A stretch of 64,000 bases of DNA, from assembly GCF_005280195.1 (NCBI RefSeq), contig NZ_SZPR01000011.1, forward strand, positions 263,530-327,529. Direction: 5' to 3'. The notes below the pieces were generated by a model. It ran no database searches and was not told where the DNA came from. It worked only from the letters and a program-made list of their open reading frames with translations. Shown here piece by piece: positions 45,703 to 58,329 of this stretch. Each line of letters opens with the position of its first letter. Position 1 is the stretch's first letter. This DNA is from Streptomyces galbus (GTDB lineage: Bacteria; Actinomycetota; Actinomycetes; Streptomycetales; Streptomycetaceae). A program made the position numbers and the translations under genes.

Positions 45703-46740
45703 CTAATGGTCTTCGCAGGGCCCGCGTCCGCCGTGGTCCCCACGGGCGGCCCACTCGGGCGCCGCGGGCGCGCCCCGCCGGATGCGGTCGCGCACCGCGA
45801 GGAAGTGGCCGAGCGGGTCGTCGGAGAGCTGGTCCCAGGGGAACGAGGTGGCGTACGGGCCCAGCACGCGGAGCTGGTCCAGGGCCTCGTCCAGCCGGCG
45901 CAGGCGCTTGAGCACGTAGGCCAGGACGTTGCGGATCTCGGCCGGCCAGGGGTCGGACACCGGCAGGCGGGCGGACAGCGCGAGCGCCCGGTCGGCCGCC
46001 GCGTCGAGCCGCTCGCGCGCCACGTCGGGACCGCAGCCGTCCGTGAGGTACGCGAACGCCGCCTGCAGCGGAAGCGCCTGGACCAGGGAGTCCTCGGGCG
46101 CGTCCTGCGCGGCCCGGTCGGCGAAGTCGAAGCACTCGCGGGTCGCGCCGTGCCAGGACGCGGCGAGGTAGCGCAGCGCGGCGACGTGGCAGCCGTAGTG
46201 GTGCGGGGAGCGGCGCACCGCCGCCTCCCACAGCTCGCTGAAGTACTTGTGCCCGGCGCGGGCCCCGCGCGCGTGGTCCAGCGCGATCCGCCACGGCACC
46301 GGGTCGGGCACGTGCGCCTGCGCCGCCGCGGTGACCAGCGGGCTCACCTCGCGCAGCAGCTCGGTGCGGGCGGGGGAGCGCCAGGCGCGGTGCACGGCGA
46401 GCTGGGCGGCGACCAGCAGCACGTCCGGATCGCGCGGCGCGTCGGCGCGCCACCGCTCGAACCAGTCCGGCCGGGCGTGCGCGAAGGACGCCAGCCGTAC
46501 GACGTAGCCGTCGCGGTGCTCCCACTCGCCCCGCACGCGCGTGCCGGCCAGCAGCTCGGCGGCGGCGTCGTACTCGTCCCGCCCGGCGGCGACCAGTGCC
46601 GGGCCCAGCCGGTCGTCGGGCGCGTCGAGCAGCACCTCGTCGTCGGCGGGGAGGCCGGCGGCGGTGTGCGGGGCGACGGTCCGGGCGCCCCGGGACGCGG
46701 GCGTCCGGGAGCCTCGGATGAACGGGGGCAGCAGAGCCAT
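45703..46740 (-). CDS. Uncharacterised alpha-helical repeat protein
   Basis: A 345-residue soluble protein beginning MALLPPFIRGSR. Most of it (about 70-320) is Ala/Arg/Leu-rich helical sequence with pairs of amphipathic helices such as YDAAAELLAG and RRLDEALDQLRVLGPY, like TPR or DUF4034-type proteins that mediate protein contacts. No catalytic motif is recognised. ATG 46740 is chosen; ATG 46752 would add four residues and the frame is open to 46824. Neither has a strong ribosome binding site. Confidence 0.65.
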   Translation of the reverse strand: MALLPPFIRGSRTPASRGARTVAPHTAAGLPADDEVLLDAPDDRLGPALVAAGRDEYDAAAELLAGTRVRGEWEHRDGYVVRLASFAHARPDWFERWRADAPRDPDVLLVAAQLAVHRAWRSPARTELLREVSPLVTAAAQAHVPDPVPWRIALDHARGARAGHKYFSELWEAAVRRSPHHYGCHVAALRYLAASWHGATRECFDFADRAAQDAPEDSLVQALPLQAAFAYLTDGCGPDVARERLDAAADRALALSARLPVSDPWPAEIRNVLAYVLKRLRRLDEALDQLRVLGPYATSFPWDQLSDDPLGHFLAVRDRIRRGAPAAPEWAARGDHGGRGPCEDH

Positions 46741-46886
46741 GGTGACGTCCATTGAAAAGCCGCAGGTCGCGGGTGCGCCAGAGGGAACGGTCAAGCCGGC
46801 GAAAGTTGTACGTCCGGAAGTCAAGGAGAGGTAAAAGCTGAGAGTTCAACAAGAACAGGAGTTCCCCCTTCCGAGCAAGAGCACCA

Positions 46887-46910
46887 TTCGGATCACGGGC
46901 ACCATCCGAA
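46887..46910 (-). repeat. Inverted repeat downstream of the 46936 gene
   Basis: TTCGGAT (46887-46893) and ATCCGAA (46904-46910) form a 7-bp stem with a 10-base loop, 26 bases past the stop on the minus strand. It may be a weak terminator or an operator for the gene starting at 46740. The rest of 46741-46935 is unusually A+T-rich for this window but shows no assignable promoter. Confidence 0.4.
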
Positions 46911-46935
46911 CCGCCAGCCCCCGACCGGCCCTCGG

Positions 46936-48516
46936 TCAGCCCCGCCGCAGCAGCCGGGTCGCGCCCGCCGCCACCGCCGTGGCCAGCACCCAGCCGAGCA
47001 GCACCAGGGCCACCGACAGCCACTGCCAGCCGCCGCGCAGCTGCCACTGGCCGCTCTGCCCGAAGTCGATCACCGGCAGCAGCAGGTCGAGCGCGTACAG
47101 GGCCGGGTCCCACTGCGGGTGGCGGCCCGCGTCGACCGGGCGGTGCGCGGCCTGCGCGAAGGCCAGCGAACCCGCCGCCCACAGCACCGCCAGCCACAGG
47201 GCGGCCCGGCCGGGCCGGTACCCGTAGGCGACCGTCCAGTCCTGGGCGTACCCCCACAGCCTGGCGGCCGGCGGCAGGCTCGCGCGGCGGTGGCGCTGCT
47301 TGGCGAGCAGCACCTCGCGCGCGCCCTCGTCCTCGCCGCTCGCCCGCAGCACCGCGGCCAGCCGCTCGTACGGCTCCGGCTGGTACTCGGCGGTCGCCGC
47401 CGACACCCAGCGCAGCCGCTCGGCCAGCGGGAACGGGCCCCGCGGCACCAGGTTCTCGTAGGTGAAGCCGCTCATCTGCAGGCTGCCCGGGCCGGGCCAC
47501 GCGGCGGCCCGGTCCATCAGGTTGACCACCCGCGCCCCCGACAGCACGACCCGCCCCCGCGCCGGCCGCTCCCCGAGGAAGCGCAGCTCGGGCGTCTGCA
47601 CCCGGCGCAGGGATATCTCCTGGTCGTCGGTGAGCGTGAAGCGGGCGTCCTGGAAGTCGACCGCGTCCCCGAACCGGCCGTCGTCCAGCCGGGCCCCGCC
47701 CCGGCACTCGAACCGCCGGACGCGCGTGCCCCGCGCGGGGGTCGCCCCGCTCGGCACGCCCCCGCCGAGCCCGGCCGGGGTCAGGTACAGCGTGCGCTCC
47801 ACGGTGAGCTGGGGCGCGTTCAGCGCTAGCCGGGCGTCCGGGTTGACCAGCCGCGCCCCCCGCAGGCTCAGCGAGACCCCCACCTTGGCGCTGCGCAGGC
47901 TGAGCTCGCCGTAGGACTCCAGCAGCTCGGCCTGGAGGTCCTGGCCGACGCTCAGGCCGTCGCCGGCGATCGAGCGGCCGGTGCGGTCCGGGTGCACGAC
48001 GGCCTGGTTCAGCATCAGGTCGGTGCCGATGTGCGCGTCGGTCAGCCGGACCCCGCGCAGGAACCGGCAGCGCGGCAGGTGCAGGTCGCCCTCGGTGTGC
48101 ACCCGGGCCGCCTCCAGCCGCGGCACCGCGCAGTCCTCCAGCCGCACCGTGGTCAGCCGGGCCTCCGGCAGCAGCACGTCCCGCTCGAACCGGCAGCGCC
48201 GCATCTCCACGTACGGCACCACCGTGCCGCCCGACAGGTCCAGCGAGCCGCTCAGCCGCACCCCGGCCAGCTTCAGCGAGGCCACCCGCCCGGTCAGCGG
48301 CGGCGGGCCGTCCAGCAGCAGCCAGGCCACGATCCGGGCCCGCACGGTGCGCTCCGGGCCCCACGGGTGCCCGCCGTGCGGGTCGTCGACCAGCGCGTCC
48401 CCGCTGCTCAGGTCGTACACGCTGCCGTTGCGGAAGGCCTGCCACATCCCGGCCTCGGCGGCGCTCAGGTCGTCCGGCAGGTCCCCCGCGCGCGGGCGGG
48501 TCCCCTCGTCCACCAC
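46936..48516 (-). CDS. Beta-solenoid-like protein with C-terminal membrane segments
   Basis: A 526-residue protein. Residues about 60-370 consist of repeated short strands such as LKLAGVRLSGSLDLSGG, VRLEDCAVPRLEAARV and GDLHLPRCRFLRGVRL, resembling pentapeptide-repeat or bactofilin-like beta solenoids. A linker and two to three membrane segments follow (about 435-520). Databases often call such Streptomyces proteins membrane-associated oxidoreductases, but I see no cofactor site. The GTG at 48516 has GGAGG at good spacing; GTG 48558 without one would add 14 residues. Confidence 0.7.
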   Translation of the reverse strand: MVDEGTRPRAGDLPDDLSAAEAGMWQAFRNGSVYDLSSGDALVDDPHGGHPWGPERTVRARIVAWLLLDGPPPLTGRVASLKLAGVRLSGSLDLSGGTVVPYVEMRRCRFERDVLLPEARLTTVRLEDCAVPRLEAARVHTEGDLHLPRCRFLRGVRLTDAHIGTDLMLNQAVVHPDRTGRSIAGDGLSVGQDLQAELLESYGELSLRSAKVGVSLSLRGARLVNPDARLALNAPQLTVERTLYLTPAGLGGGVPSGATPARGTRVRRFECRGGARLDDGRFGDAVDFQDARFTLTDDQEISLRRVQTPELRFLGERPARGRVVLSGARVVNLMDRAAAWPGPGSLQMSGFTYENLVPRGPFPLAERLRWVSAATAEYQPEPYERLAAVLRASGEDEGAREVLLAKQRHRRASLPPAARLWGYAQDWTVAYGYRPGRAALWLAVLWAAGSLAFAQAAHRPVDAGRHPQWDPALYALDLLLPVIDFGQSGQWQLRGGWQWLSVALVLLGWVLATAVAAGATRLLRRG

Positions 48517-48656
48517 GCCGCCACCTCCGTCCCGCGCGCCACATCCCGCTCCTCGCACATCTGTTCATGCCCGCTGTGTGACGAGATAACCACCGAGCGT
48601 GAGGGAGATTTACGGAACGTTACCGACTACCCGGCTCGGGGCCGGTGGACGTTCTG

Positions 48657-48671
48657 TATCAGCCATTGATA
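48657..48671. repeat. Short inverted repeat upstream of hisD
   Basis: TATCA (48657-48661) and TGATA (48667-48671) are separated by five bases, 43 bases before the hisD start and just upstream of GAGAAT (48701-48706), a possible -10 element seven bases before the GTG. It could be an operator for the his cluster. The remainder of 48517-48713 has no clear feature. Confidence 0.35.
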
Positions 48672-48700
48672 CGCGCGGACGGCACGCGGGCGGGGTCTGA

Positions 48701-51734
<3,034 letters not shown>

Positions 51735-51738
<4 letters not shown>

Positions 51739-51899
51739 ACGGGCTGTCGACCCTCCTCATCGTCGTCGGGCTGTTCCTGGCCGGCGGCATCTACTCGTTC
51801 GTGAAGCAGGACATGCCGCGCAGCCTGATCGTGCTGCTCTCCATCGGTGCCGGGATGTGCCTGCTGGCCGGCGTCATGCGGCTGGAGGTGTGGAACTGA
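51735..51899 (+). CDS. Small two-helix membrane protein in the his operon, 54 residues
   Basis: GTG 51735 overlaps the hisB stop (GTGA), and the TGA at 51897-51899 overlaps the hisH ATG (TGATG), so the gene is translationally coupled on both sides. The product has two hydrophobic segments (about 4-21 and 29-48) joined by a short SFVKQDMPR loop. Codon use matches its neighbours. Function unknown; it may link the pathway to the membrane or simply be carried along. Confidence 0.8.
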
Positions 51900-52540
51900 T
51901 GAGCACGCCGAAGAAGGTCGTCGTCTTCGACTACGGCTTCGGCAACGTCCGCTCCGCCGAGCGCGCCCTCGCGCGCACCGGGGCCGACGTCGAGATCACC
52001 CGCGACTTCGACCGGGCGATGAACGCCGACGGCCTGCTGGTGCCGGGCGTCGGCGCGTTCGCCGCCTGCATGCAGGGCCTGAAGGAGGCGCGGGGCGACT
52101 GGATCGTGGACCGCCGGCTGTCCGGCGGGCGGCCCGTCATGGGCATCTGCGTCGGCATGCAGATCCTGTTCGCGCGCGGGATCGAGCACGGCGTGGAGAC
52201 GGAGGGCCTCGCCGAGTGGCCCGGCACCGTCGGACCGCTGAAGGCCGACGTCGTGCCCCACATGGGCTGGAACACCGTGGACGCCCCGGCCGGCTCCGAG
52301 CTGTTCGCCGGCCTGGACGCGGACGCCCGCTTCTACTTCGTGCACTCCTACGCCGTGCACGACTGGAGCCTGGAGACGCACAACCCGCTCCTGACGGCAC
52401 CCCGGGTGACCTGGTCGACGCACGGCGAGCCGTTCGTGGCCGCCGTGGAGAACGGCGCCCTGTGGGCCACGCAGTTCCACCCCGAGAAGTCCGGCGACGC
52501 CGGAGCCCAGCTCCTCACCAACTGGATCGGAACCCTGTGA
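51899..52540 (+). CDS. hisH: Imidazole glycerol phosphate synthase, glutaminase subunit HisH
   Basis: Supplies ammonia from glutamine to HisF. The class I amidotransferase triad is visible: nucleophile C84 in GICVGMQ, and H194 and E196 in [16 protein letters not shown] is the N-terminal signature. Length 213 residues. The ATG at 51899 has GGAGGTG at good spacing and shares one base with the preceding stop; GTGA overlap follows to priA. HisF is encoded 1.2 kb downstream. Confidence 0.95.
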   Translation: MSTPKKVVVFDYGFGNVRSAERALARTGADVEITRDFDRAMNADGLLVPGVGAFAACMQGLKEARGDWIVDRRLSGGRPVMGICVGMQILFARGIEHGVETEGLAEWPGTVGPLKADVVPHMGWNTVDAPAGSELFAGLDADARFYFVHSYAVHDWSLETHNPLLTAPRVTWSTHGEPFVAAVENGALWATQFHPEKSGDAGAQLLTNWIGTL

Positions 52541-53277
52541 CCGCCTCGTCCGCACACGTGCTCGAACTCCTCCCCGCCGTCGACGTCCGCGACGGCCAGG
52601 CCGTCCGCCTCGTCCACGGCGAGTCCGGCACGGAGACCTCCTACGGCTCCCCGCTGGAGGCCGCCCTCGCCTGGCAGCGCTCGGGCGCCGAGTGGCTGCA
52701 CCTGGTCGACCTGGACGCCGCGTTCGGCACCGGCGACAACCGCGAGCTGATCGCCGAGGTCGCCCGCGCCATGGACATCAAGGTCGAGCTGTCCGGCGGC
52801 ATCCGCGACGACGACACCCTCGCCGCCGCCCTGGCCACCGGCTGCACCCGTGTCAACCTCGGCACGGCCGCCCTGGAGACCCCCGAGTGGGTCGCCGAGG
52901 TCATCGCCCGGCACGGCGACAAGATCGCCGTCGGCCTCGACGTGCGCGGCACCACCCTGCGCGGCCGCGGCTGGACCCGCGACGGCGGCGACCTCTACGA
53001 GACGCTGGAGCGCCTCGACAAGGAGGGCTGCGCCCGCTACGTCGTCACCGACATCGCCAAGGACGGCACGCTCCAGGGCCCCAACCTGGAGCTGCTGAGG
53101 AACGTCTGCGCGGCGACCGACCGCCCCGTCGTGGCCTCCGGCGGCGTGTCGTCCCTGGACGACCTGCGCGCCCTGGCCGGCCTGGTCCCGCTCGGTGTCG
53201 AGGGCGCCATCGTCGGGAAGGCGCTGTACGCGAAGGCGTTCACCCTGGAAGAGGCCCTGGAGGCTGTGTCGTCATGA
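52537..53277 (+). CDS. priA: Bifunctional phosphoribosyl isomerase PriA (HisA and TrpF activities)
   Basis: TIM-barrel isomerase of 246 residues acting on ProFAR (histidine path) and phosphoribosylanthranilate (tryptophan path). Catalytic aspartates D16 (AVDVRDG) and D135 (VGLDVRG) match D11 and D130 of S. coelicolor PriA, offset by five. Dual function is established for Streptomyces and fits the absence of a trpF in this window despite the nearby trp genes. GTG 52537 overlaps hisH, and the stop overlaps the next gene by ATGA. Confidence 0.95.
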   Translation: MTASSAHVLELLPAVDVRDGQAVRLVHGESGTETSYGSPLEAALAWQRSGAEWLHLVDLDAAFGTGDNRELIAEVARAMDIKVELSGGIRDDDTLAAALATGCTRVNLGTAALETPEWVAEVIARHGDKIAVGLDVRGTTLRGRGWTRDGGDLYETLERLDKEGCARYVVTDIAKDGTLQGPNLELLRNVCAATDRPVVASGGVSSLDDLRALAGLVPLGVEGAIVGKALYAKAFTLEEALEAVSS

Positions 53278-53666
53278 CGTCGGAAGCCGTACGGCGCGTG
53301 CAGAGCGGAAGTCCCTGGGAGGAGTCCTTCGGTTTCGCCCGCGCCGTCGCGGCCGGCGACCGTGTGCTGGTGGCGGGCACCACGGCCTTCCGGGGCAGTG
53401 TGCTGCACGGGGAGGGCGACCCGTACGAGCAGGCGAAGGCCGCGTTCACCGGCGCGCTGGAGGCGATCGCCGGGTTCGGGCTGGGCCCGGAGTCGGTGGT
53501 CAGGACCCGGATGTACCTCTCGCACGCGCGCGACGTGGACGAGGTGGGCCGGGCCCACAAGGAGCTGTTCGACCGGGTGCGCCCGGCCTCGACCCTGGTG
53601 GTCGTGGAGGGTTTCGTGGACCCGCGCATCCTGGTCGAAGTGGAACTCGAAGCATTCAGAGGCTGA
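53274..53666 (+). CDS. RidA/YjgF family protein
   Basis: A 130-residue trimeric-type Rid protein. [27 protein letters not shown] and [23 protein letters not shown] match the family; the C-terminal arginine-glutamate pocket appears changed, with PRILVEVE retained. RidA proteins deaminate reactive enamine or imine intermediates from PLP enzymes. The ATG at 53274 is coupled to priA, so it is an integral part of the his operon. Confidence 0.87.
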   Translation: MTSEAVRRVQSGSPWEESFGFARAVAAGDRVLVAGTTAFRGSVLHGEGDPYEQAKAAFTGALEAIAGFGLGPESVVRTRMYLSHARDVDEVGRAHKELFDRVRPASTLVVVEGFVDPRILVEVELEAFRG

Positions 53667-53692
53667 AAGGCCGGTTGAGGAGCCGTGGATTC

Positions 53693-54448
53693 ATGACCCT
53701 GGCGGTCCGAGTCATCCCCTGCCTGGACGTGGACAACGGCCGGGTCGTCAAGGGCGTCAACTTCCAGAACCTGCGCGACGCGGGAGACCCCGTCGAGATG
53801 GCGAAGGTCTACGACGCCGAGGGCGCCGACGAGCTGACGTTCCTGGACATCACCGCCTCGTCGGGCAACCGCGAGACCACCTACGACGTGGTGCGCCGCA
53901 CCGCCGAGCAGGTGTTCATCCCGCTGACCGTCGGCGGCGGCGTGCGCAGCGCGGAGGACGTCGACAAGCTGCTGCGGGCCGGCGCGGACAAGGTGGGCGT
54001 CAACACGGCCGCCATCGCGCGGCCGGAGCTGATCCGAGAGATCGCCGAGCGGTTCGGCAGCCAGGTGCTGGTGCTGTCGGTGGACGCCCGCCGCACACAG
54101 GACGGCACCTTCGAGGTGACCACCCACGGCGGCCGCCGGGGCACCGGCATCGACGCCGTCGAGTGGGCGCACCGGGCGGCCGAGCTGGGCGCCGGCGAGA
54201 TCCTGCTGAACTCGATGGACGCCGACGGCACCAAGGACGGCTACGACCTGGAGATGATCGCGGCCGTCCGCAAGCACGTCACGGTCCCGGTGATCGCCTC
54301 CGGCGGCGCCGGCCGGCTCGCGGACTTCGCCCCGGCGGTCGCCGCGGGCGCCGACGCGGTGCTCGCCGCGTCCGTGTTCCACTTCGGCGACCTGCGCATC
54401 GGCGAGGTCAAGCAGGCCCTCGGCGCGGCCGGCCACCCCGTGCGCTGA
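53693..54448 (+). CDS. hisF: Imidazole glycerol phosphate synthase, cyclase subunit HisF
   Basis: TIM-barrel cyclase that joins ammonia from HisH to PRFAR, yielding imidazole glycerol phosphate and AICAR. Catalytic aspartates are D12 (PCLDVDNG) and D131 (LSVDARR). Length 251 residues. The ATG at 53693 has GAGGAG upstream; the frame is open further upstream as a shadow. A 26-base gap follows the RidA gene. It ends the his run; hisI lies beyond a gene on the opposite strand. Confidence 0.96.
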   Translation: MTLAVRVIPCLDVDNGRVVKGVNFQNLRDAGDPVEMAKVYDAEGADELTFLDITASSGNRETTYDVVRRTAEQVFIPLTVGGGVRSAEDVDKLLRAGADKVGVNTAAIARPELIREIAERFGSQVLVLSVDARRTQDGTFEVTTHGGRRGTGIDAVEWAHRAAELGAGEILLNSMDADGTKDGYDLEMIAAVRKHVTVPVIASGGAGRLADFAPAVAAGADAVLAASVFHFGDLRIGEVKQALGAAGHPVR

Positions 54449-54494
54449 CCGCCTCCGCCCCGGACCTGACCGGGGGAGAGGGCGGCCGGGCGGG

Positions 54495-55130
54495 TCAGAT
54501 CCCGAGCTGCTTGCCCGTCCGGAGCTGCTCGATGGCGTTCTCCTCGCCCTCCAGGTCCACCGTGGCGGCGCTCAGCCGTCCGTACAGGAACAGCAGCAGC
54601 TCGGACGGCTCGCCCGTCGCCGTCACCACGGGCGTGCCGCGGTTGGCGACCGCCGTGCGGCCGTCCGGGCGGCGCAGCACCAGGCCGGTGGCCGCGCCGC
54701 GGCCCGTCAGCCGGGCCGTGCGCTCCAGCCGGGTCCACAGGGCGTCCTGGAACACCGGGTCCAGCGGGCGCGGCGTCCAGTCCGGCTGGGCCCGGCGTAC
54801 GTCCTCGGTGTGGACGTAGAACTCGATGATGTTCGACGCCTCGTCGATCTGCTTGAGCTGGAAGGGTGAGAAGCGCGGCGGGCCGGTGCGGATGAGCTGG
54901 ATCAGCTCCTCGTACGGCTTGGCCGCGAACTCCTCCATCACCCGGTCGAGGCGGGAGGCGAGCTGCTTGATCAGGATGCCCCCGGCGGCGTCCGGGCGCC
55001 GCTCCCGCACCACCACGTGCGCGGCCAGGTCACGGGTGAGCCAGCCCTCGCACAGCGTCGGGGCCTCGGGACCGGCGGTTTCCAAGAGGTCGGCGAGCAG
55101 GAGCCGTTCACGCTTGGCGAAGGTCGACAT
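54495..55130 (-). CDS. TIGR03085 family protein (DinB/maleylpyruvate isomerase-like fold)
   Basis: A 211-residue protein of the mycothiol-dependent maleylpyruvate isomerase N-terminal type. The opening [45 protein letters not shown] matches TIGR03085. The histidines in LAAHVVVRE and [11 protein letters not shown] may bind a metal. Substrate unknown. It lies on the minus strand between hisF and hisI and so breaks the his cluster. It starts with ATG 55130, 70 bases from the divergent hisI. Confidence 0.85.
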   Translation of the reverse strand: MSTFAKRERLLLADLLETAGPEAPTLCEGWLTRDLAAHVVVRERRPDAAGGILIKQLASRLDRVMEEFAAKPYEELIQLIRTGPPRFSPFQLKQIDEASNIIEFYVHTEDVRRAQPDWTPRPLDPVFQDALWTRLERTARLTGRGAATGLVLRRPDGRTAVANRGTPVVTATGEPSELLLFLYGRLSAATVDLEGEENAIEQLRTGKQLGI

Positions 55131-55200
55131 GGGGCCAGCCTACGACCACCCCGCGGACGCGGCACCGGTGTTGTCACCTGCGCGCGGCACAATGGCACCC

Positions 55201-55593
55201 ATGACCAGCACCGACCGGCCCAGCGACCTCGACCCGCGGATCGCGGCGCGCCTCAAGCGCAGCCCCGACGGCCTCCTGCCCGCCATCGCCCAGCAGTACG
55301 ACACCGGTGAGGTGCTGATGCTGGGCTGGATGGACGACGAGGCGCTGCACCGCACCCTCACCACCGGCCGCTGCACCTACTGGTCTCGCAGCCGCCAGGA
55401 GTACTGGGTCAAGGGCGACACCTCCGGGCACGTCCAGTGGGTGAAGTCCGTCGCCCTCGACTGCGACGCCGACACCGTCCTCGTCAGGGTCGACCAGGTC
55501 GGCGCGGCCTGCCACACCGGCGCGCGCACCTGCTTCGACACCGATGTGCTGCTCGCGGACGCCGGTTCCGGCGCCGCGGCCCGCGGTCAGTAG
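55201..55593 (+). CDS. hisI: Phosphoribosyl-AMP cyclohydrolase HisI
   Basis: Opens the adenine ring of PR-AMP in histidine synthesis; 130 residues, cyclohydrolase domain only, with no HisE part. [36 protein letters not shown] (Mg2+ site) and CHTGARTCF (zinc cysteines) are intact. CACAAT at 55188-55193, seven bases before the ATG, predicts a leaderless transcript. trpE begins 12 bases after its stop. Confidence 0.95.
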   Translation: MTSTDRPSDLDPRIAARLKRSPDGLLPAIAQQYDTGEVLMLGWMDDEALHRTLTTGRCTYWSRSRQEYWVKGDTSGHVQWVKSVALDCDADTVLVRVDQVGAACHTGARTCFDTDVLLADAGSGAAARGQ

Positions 55594-55604
55594 GGTCGGC
55601 CGTC

Positions 55605-57092
55605 ATGGACCTCGAGACGTTCCGCAAGCTGGCCGCCGACCGGCGCGTGATCCCGGTCACCCGCAAGCTCCTCGCCGACGGCGACACCCCGGTCGCCCTG
55701 TACCGCAAGCTCGCCGCCGAGCGCCCCGGCACCTTCCTGCTGGAGTCCGCCGAGAACGGCCGCACTGCGTATCTGTGGTCTCGGTACTCCTTCGTGGGCG
55801 TGCGCTCCGCCGCGACGCTCACCTCCCGCGACGGCCAGGCCGCCTGGCTCGGCACCCCGCCGGTCGGCGTCCCCACCGACGGCGACCCGCTCGCCGCCCT
55901 GCGCGCCACCCTCCAGGCCCTGCACACCCCCCACCAGGAGGGCCTGCCGCCCTTCACCGGCGGCCTGGTCGGCTACCTGGGCTACGACGTCGTCCGCCGC
56001 CTGGAGAAGATCGGCCCCGGCGAGCGCGACGACCTGCGGCTGCCCGAGCTGACCATGCTCCTCACCAGCGACCTCGCCGTGATGGACCACTGGGAGGGCT
56101 CGGTCCTGCTGATCGCCAACGCGATCAACCACAACGACCTCGACACGGGCGTGGACGAGGCGTACGCCGACGCGGTGGCACGTCTGGACGCCATGCAGGC
56201 GGACCTCTCGCGCGCCGTCCCCCAGCCGCCCGCCGTCCTGCCGCCCTCCGAGCTGCCCGAGTACACCGCGCGCTGGGGCGGCCCCGACTTCCAGCGGGCC
56301 GTGGAGGACGTCAAGGAGCGCATCCGCGCGGGCGAGGCCTTCCAGGTCGTGCCCTCGCAGCGGTTCGAGACCCCGTGCACGGCGAGTGCCCTGGACGTCT
56401 ACCGGGTCCTGCGGGCCACCAACCCTTCGCCGTACATGTACCTGTTCCGCTTCGACGGGTTCGACGTCGTCGGCTCGTCCCCCGAGGCCCTGGTCAAGGT
56501 CGAGGACGGGCGGGCCATGGTCCACCCCATCGCCGGCACCCGGCACCGCGGGGCGACACCGCAGGAGGACCAGGCGCTCGCCGAGGAGCTGCTCGCCGAC
56601 CCCAAGGAGCGCGCCGAGCACCTCATGCTGGTCGACCTCGGCCGCAACGACCTCGGCCGGGTCTGCGAGCCCGGCTCGGTGGAGGTCGTGGACTTCATGT
56701 CCGTCGAGCGGTACTCCCACGTGATGCACATCGTCTCCACGGTCACCGGCACCGTCTCCGCGGGCCGCACCGCCTTCGACGTGCTCACCGCCTGCTTCCC
56801 GGCGGGCACCCTCTCCGGCGCCCCCAAGCCCCGCGCGATGCAGATCATCGACGAGCTCGAACCCTCCCGGCGCGGCCTGTACGGCGGCTGCGTCGGCTAC
56901 CTCGACTTCGCCGGCGACTCCGACACCGCCATCGCCATCCGCACCGCCCTGCTGCGCGACGGCACCGCCTACGTGCAGGCGGGCGCGGGCGTGGTCGCCG
57001 ACTCCGACCCGGTCGCCGAGGACCAGGAGTGCCGCAACAAGGCGGCCGCGGTCCTGCGGGCGGTGCACACGGCGAACCGCCTGCGCGCGTAG
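55605..57092 (+). CDS. trpE: Anthranilate synthase component I TrpE
   Basis: Converts chorismate to anthranilate using ammonia from a TrpG partner encoded elsewhere. The 495-residue protein retains the tryptophan feedback site LLES (45-48) and PSPYMYLF (near 275). The catalytic [21 protein letters not shown] and [16 protein letters not shown] segments are intact. The ATG at 55605 follows TAGGGT (55591-55596) by eight bases, a leaderless-type arrangement that overlaps the hisI stop. No Trp-rich leader peptide is found, so attenuation is not evident. Confidence 0.95.
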   Translation: MDLETFRKLAADRRVIPVTRKLLADGDTPVALYRKLAAERPGTFLLESAENGRTAYLWSRYSFVGVRSAATLTSRDGQAAWLGTPPVGVPTDGDPLAALRATLQALHTPHQEGLPPFTGGLVGYLGYDVVRRLEKIGPGERDDLRLPELTMLLTSDLAVMDHWEGSVLLIANAINHNDLDTGVDEAYADAVARLDAMQADLSRAVPQPPAVLPPSELPEYTARWGGPDFQRAVEDVKERIRAGEAFQVVPSQRFETPCTASALDVYRVLRATNPSPYMYLFRFDGFDVVGSSPEALVKVEDGRAMVHPIAGTRHRGATPQEDQALAEELLADPKERAEHLMLVDLGRNDLGRVCEPGSVEVVDFMSVERYSHVMHIVSTVTGTVSAGRTAFDVLTACFPAGTLSGAPKPRAMQIIDELEPSRRGLYGGCVGYLDFAGDSDTAIAIRTALLRDGTAYVQAGAGVVADSDPVAEDQECRNKAAAVLRAVHTANRLRA

Positions 57093-57123
57093 ACCCCCGC
57101 GCGCGATGGGGCGCGTCTCACGC

Positions 57124-57151
57124 AACCCCGGGTGACCGTTCGCCCGGGGTT
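57124..57151 (+). repeat. Perfect inverted repeat between trpE and the TIGR02234 gene
   Basis: AACCCCGGG (57124-57132) and CCCGGGGTT (57143-57151) pair over 9 bp with a 10-base loop, 32 bases after the trpE stop. It may be the trpE terminator, although no T tract follows. It also ends six bases before the -10-like GACACT at 57157-57162, so an operator role is possible. Confidence 0.6.
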
Positions 57152-57169
57152 CGGGCGACACTGGAGCAC

Positions 57170-57808
57170 GTGACTGCCGTACCGCACCCCCGAACCGAAG
57201 CCGACGGCCCCGCGCGGGCCGGCCGCCGGAGCCTCGCCGTCGCCCTGCTGAGCGGAGCGCTCGGCGCGGCCGTGGCGCTCCTCGCCACCCGGCAGCGCTG
57301 GTCGGAGGGCACCGCCACGGTGGCCGGCGGGTCCTTCCCGCTGACCGCCCGGGGCAGCGACGTGACCGGCGTCCCCGCCGCGCTGGCCATAGTGGGCCTC
57401 GCCGCGCTGGTCGCCGTGTTCGCCGTCCGCCGGGCCGGCCGCCTCGCGGTCTCCGCGCTGCTCGCCCTGTCCGGCCTCGGCATCGTCGTCGCCGCCCTGG
57501 TCGGCGCCTCCGACTCCGGCGCGCTCGACGAGCAGGCCGCCCAGGCATCCGGGGACACCTCCGCCACGGTCGCCTCCTTCAGCCACACCGCGTGGCCGTA
57601 CGTGGCGGCCGCCGGCGGCCTGCTGATCCTGCTGGCCGGCCTGCTCGCCCTGCGCTACGGCCGCCTGTGGCCGGGCATGTCCGGCCGCTACGAGCGCGGC
57701 GGTGCCCCCCGCCCCCGGCGCGTGGCCCCGGTCGACCCCGACCGCCCCGAGGACATGTGGAAGGCGTTGGACCGCGGCGAGGACCCCACGGGCGCCGACC
57801 CCGCCTGA
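57170..57808 (+). CDS. TIGR02234 family membrane protein (Trp-operon-associated)
   Basis: A 212-residue protein with four membrane segments (about 17-36, 64-80, 87-107 and 140-162) and a cytoplasmic tail ending in DRPEDMWKALDRGEDPT. This family is regularly found next to trp genes in actinobacteria, but its role is unknown. The GTG at 57170 directly follows GACACT by seven bases. Its place between trpE and trpC suggests co-regulation with tryptophan synthesis. Confidence 0.85.
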   Translation: MTAVPHPRTEADGPARAGRRSLAVALLSGALGAAVALLATRQRWSEGTATVAGGSFPLTARGSDVTGVPAALAIVGLAALVAVFAVRRAGRLAVSALLALSGLGIVVAALVGASDSGALDEQAAQASGDTSATVASFSHTAWPYVAAAGGLLILLAGLLALRYGRLWPGMSGRYERGGAPRPRRVAPVDPDRPEDMWKALDRGEDPTGADPA

Positions 57809-57987
57809 GCGCAGGCCCGGGTGTGGCGCATCAGACGCCGTCGGGATGCCACCCCCGCTCATTCCGCGCCCGGTCGTGCGGGACAATGGGCGGGGGTGTC
57901 CGGCACGGGTCCGGACGAACCCCGTAGGACACAGCGCGCACGACACGTTCGGCACGTTCGACACGTCACAGCAACGAGGAGCAAGTC

Positions 57988-58239
57988 ATGGCGGGCAGCA
58001 GCCACGGTCACACCCCGGCCGCGTGGACCGGTGTCATCATCGCCTTCATCGGTTTCTGCGTCGCGGGCACGTTCATGGTGGCTGCCCAGCCGGCCGGTTT
58101 CTGGGCCGGCATGGCGATCGTGCTGCTCGGTGGTGTGGTCGGCGCGATCATGCGCGCCATGGGCCTCGGCCAGCCGAAGGAGCAGCACCCGGTGCACCAG
58201 GTGTCGGCGACCCGCGAGCCGGCCGGCGCCGAGGGCTGA
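57988..58239 (+). CDS. HGxxPAAW family small membrane protein
   Basis: An 83-residue protein with the family-defining HGHTPAAW at residues 6-13 and two membrane segments (about 13-33 and 38-58). The ATG at 57988 has GAGGAG at good spacing. The family is restricted to actinobacteria and commonly adjoins trpE/trpC; no function is known. The 179-base gap before it shows no clear promoter beyond its G+C-poorer 3' end. Confidence 0.88.
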   Translation: MAGSSHGHTPAAWTGVIIAFIGFCVAGTFMVAAQPAGFWAGMAIVLLGGVVGAIMRAMGLGQPKEQHPVHQVSATREPAGAEG

Positions 58240-58329
58240 GTTCCCCGCACGCCTGTCCGGGCGGCGGCCGGTGACCCCACCGGCCGCCGCCCGCGCGCGT
58301 ACCGGCCGGTGCGCGGCACAATGCGAGGC

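Noticed and set aside
44951..48568. 1205-codon minus-strand frame that would fuse the LON-domain protein to upstream sequence
   Set aside because: Only the last 246 codons are protein-like; the rest is out of frame with the real genes at 45703-46740 and 46936-48516.
55437..55604. Search for a trp attenuator leader peptide before trpE
   Set aside because: No run of TGG codons or terminator/antiterminator pair is visible between hisI and trpE; the gap is only 11 bases.
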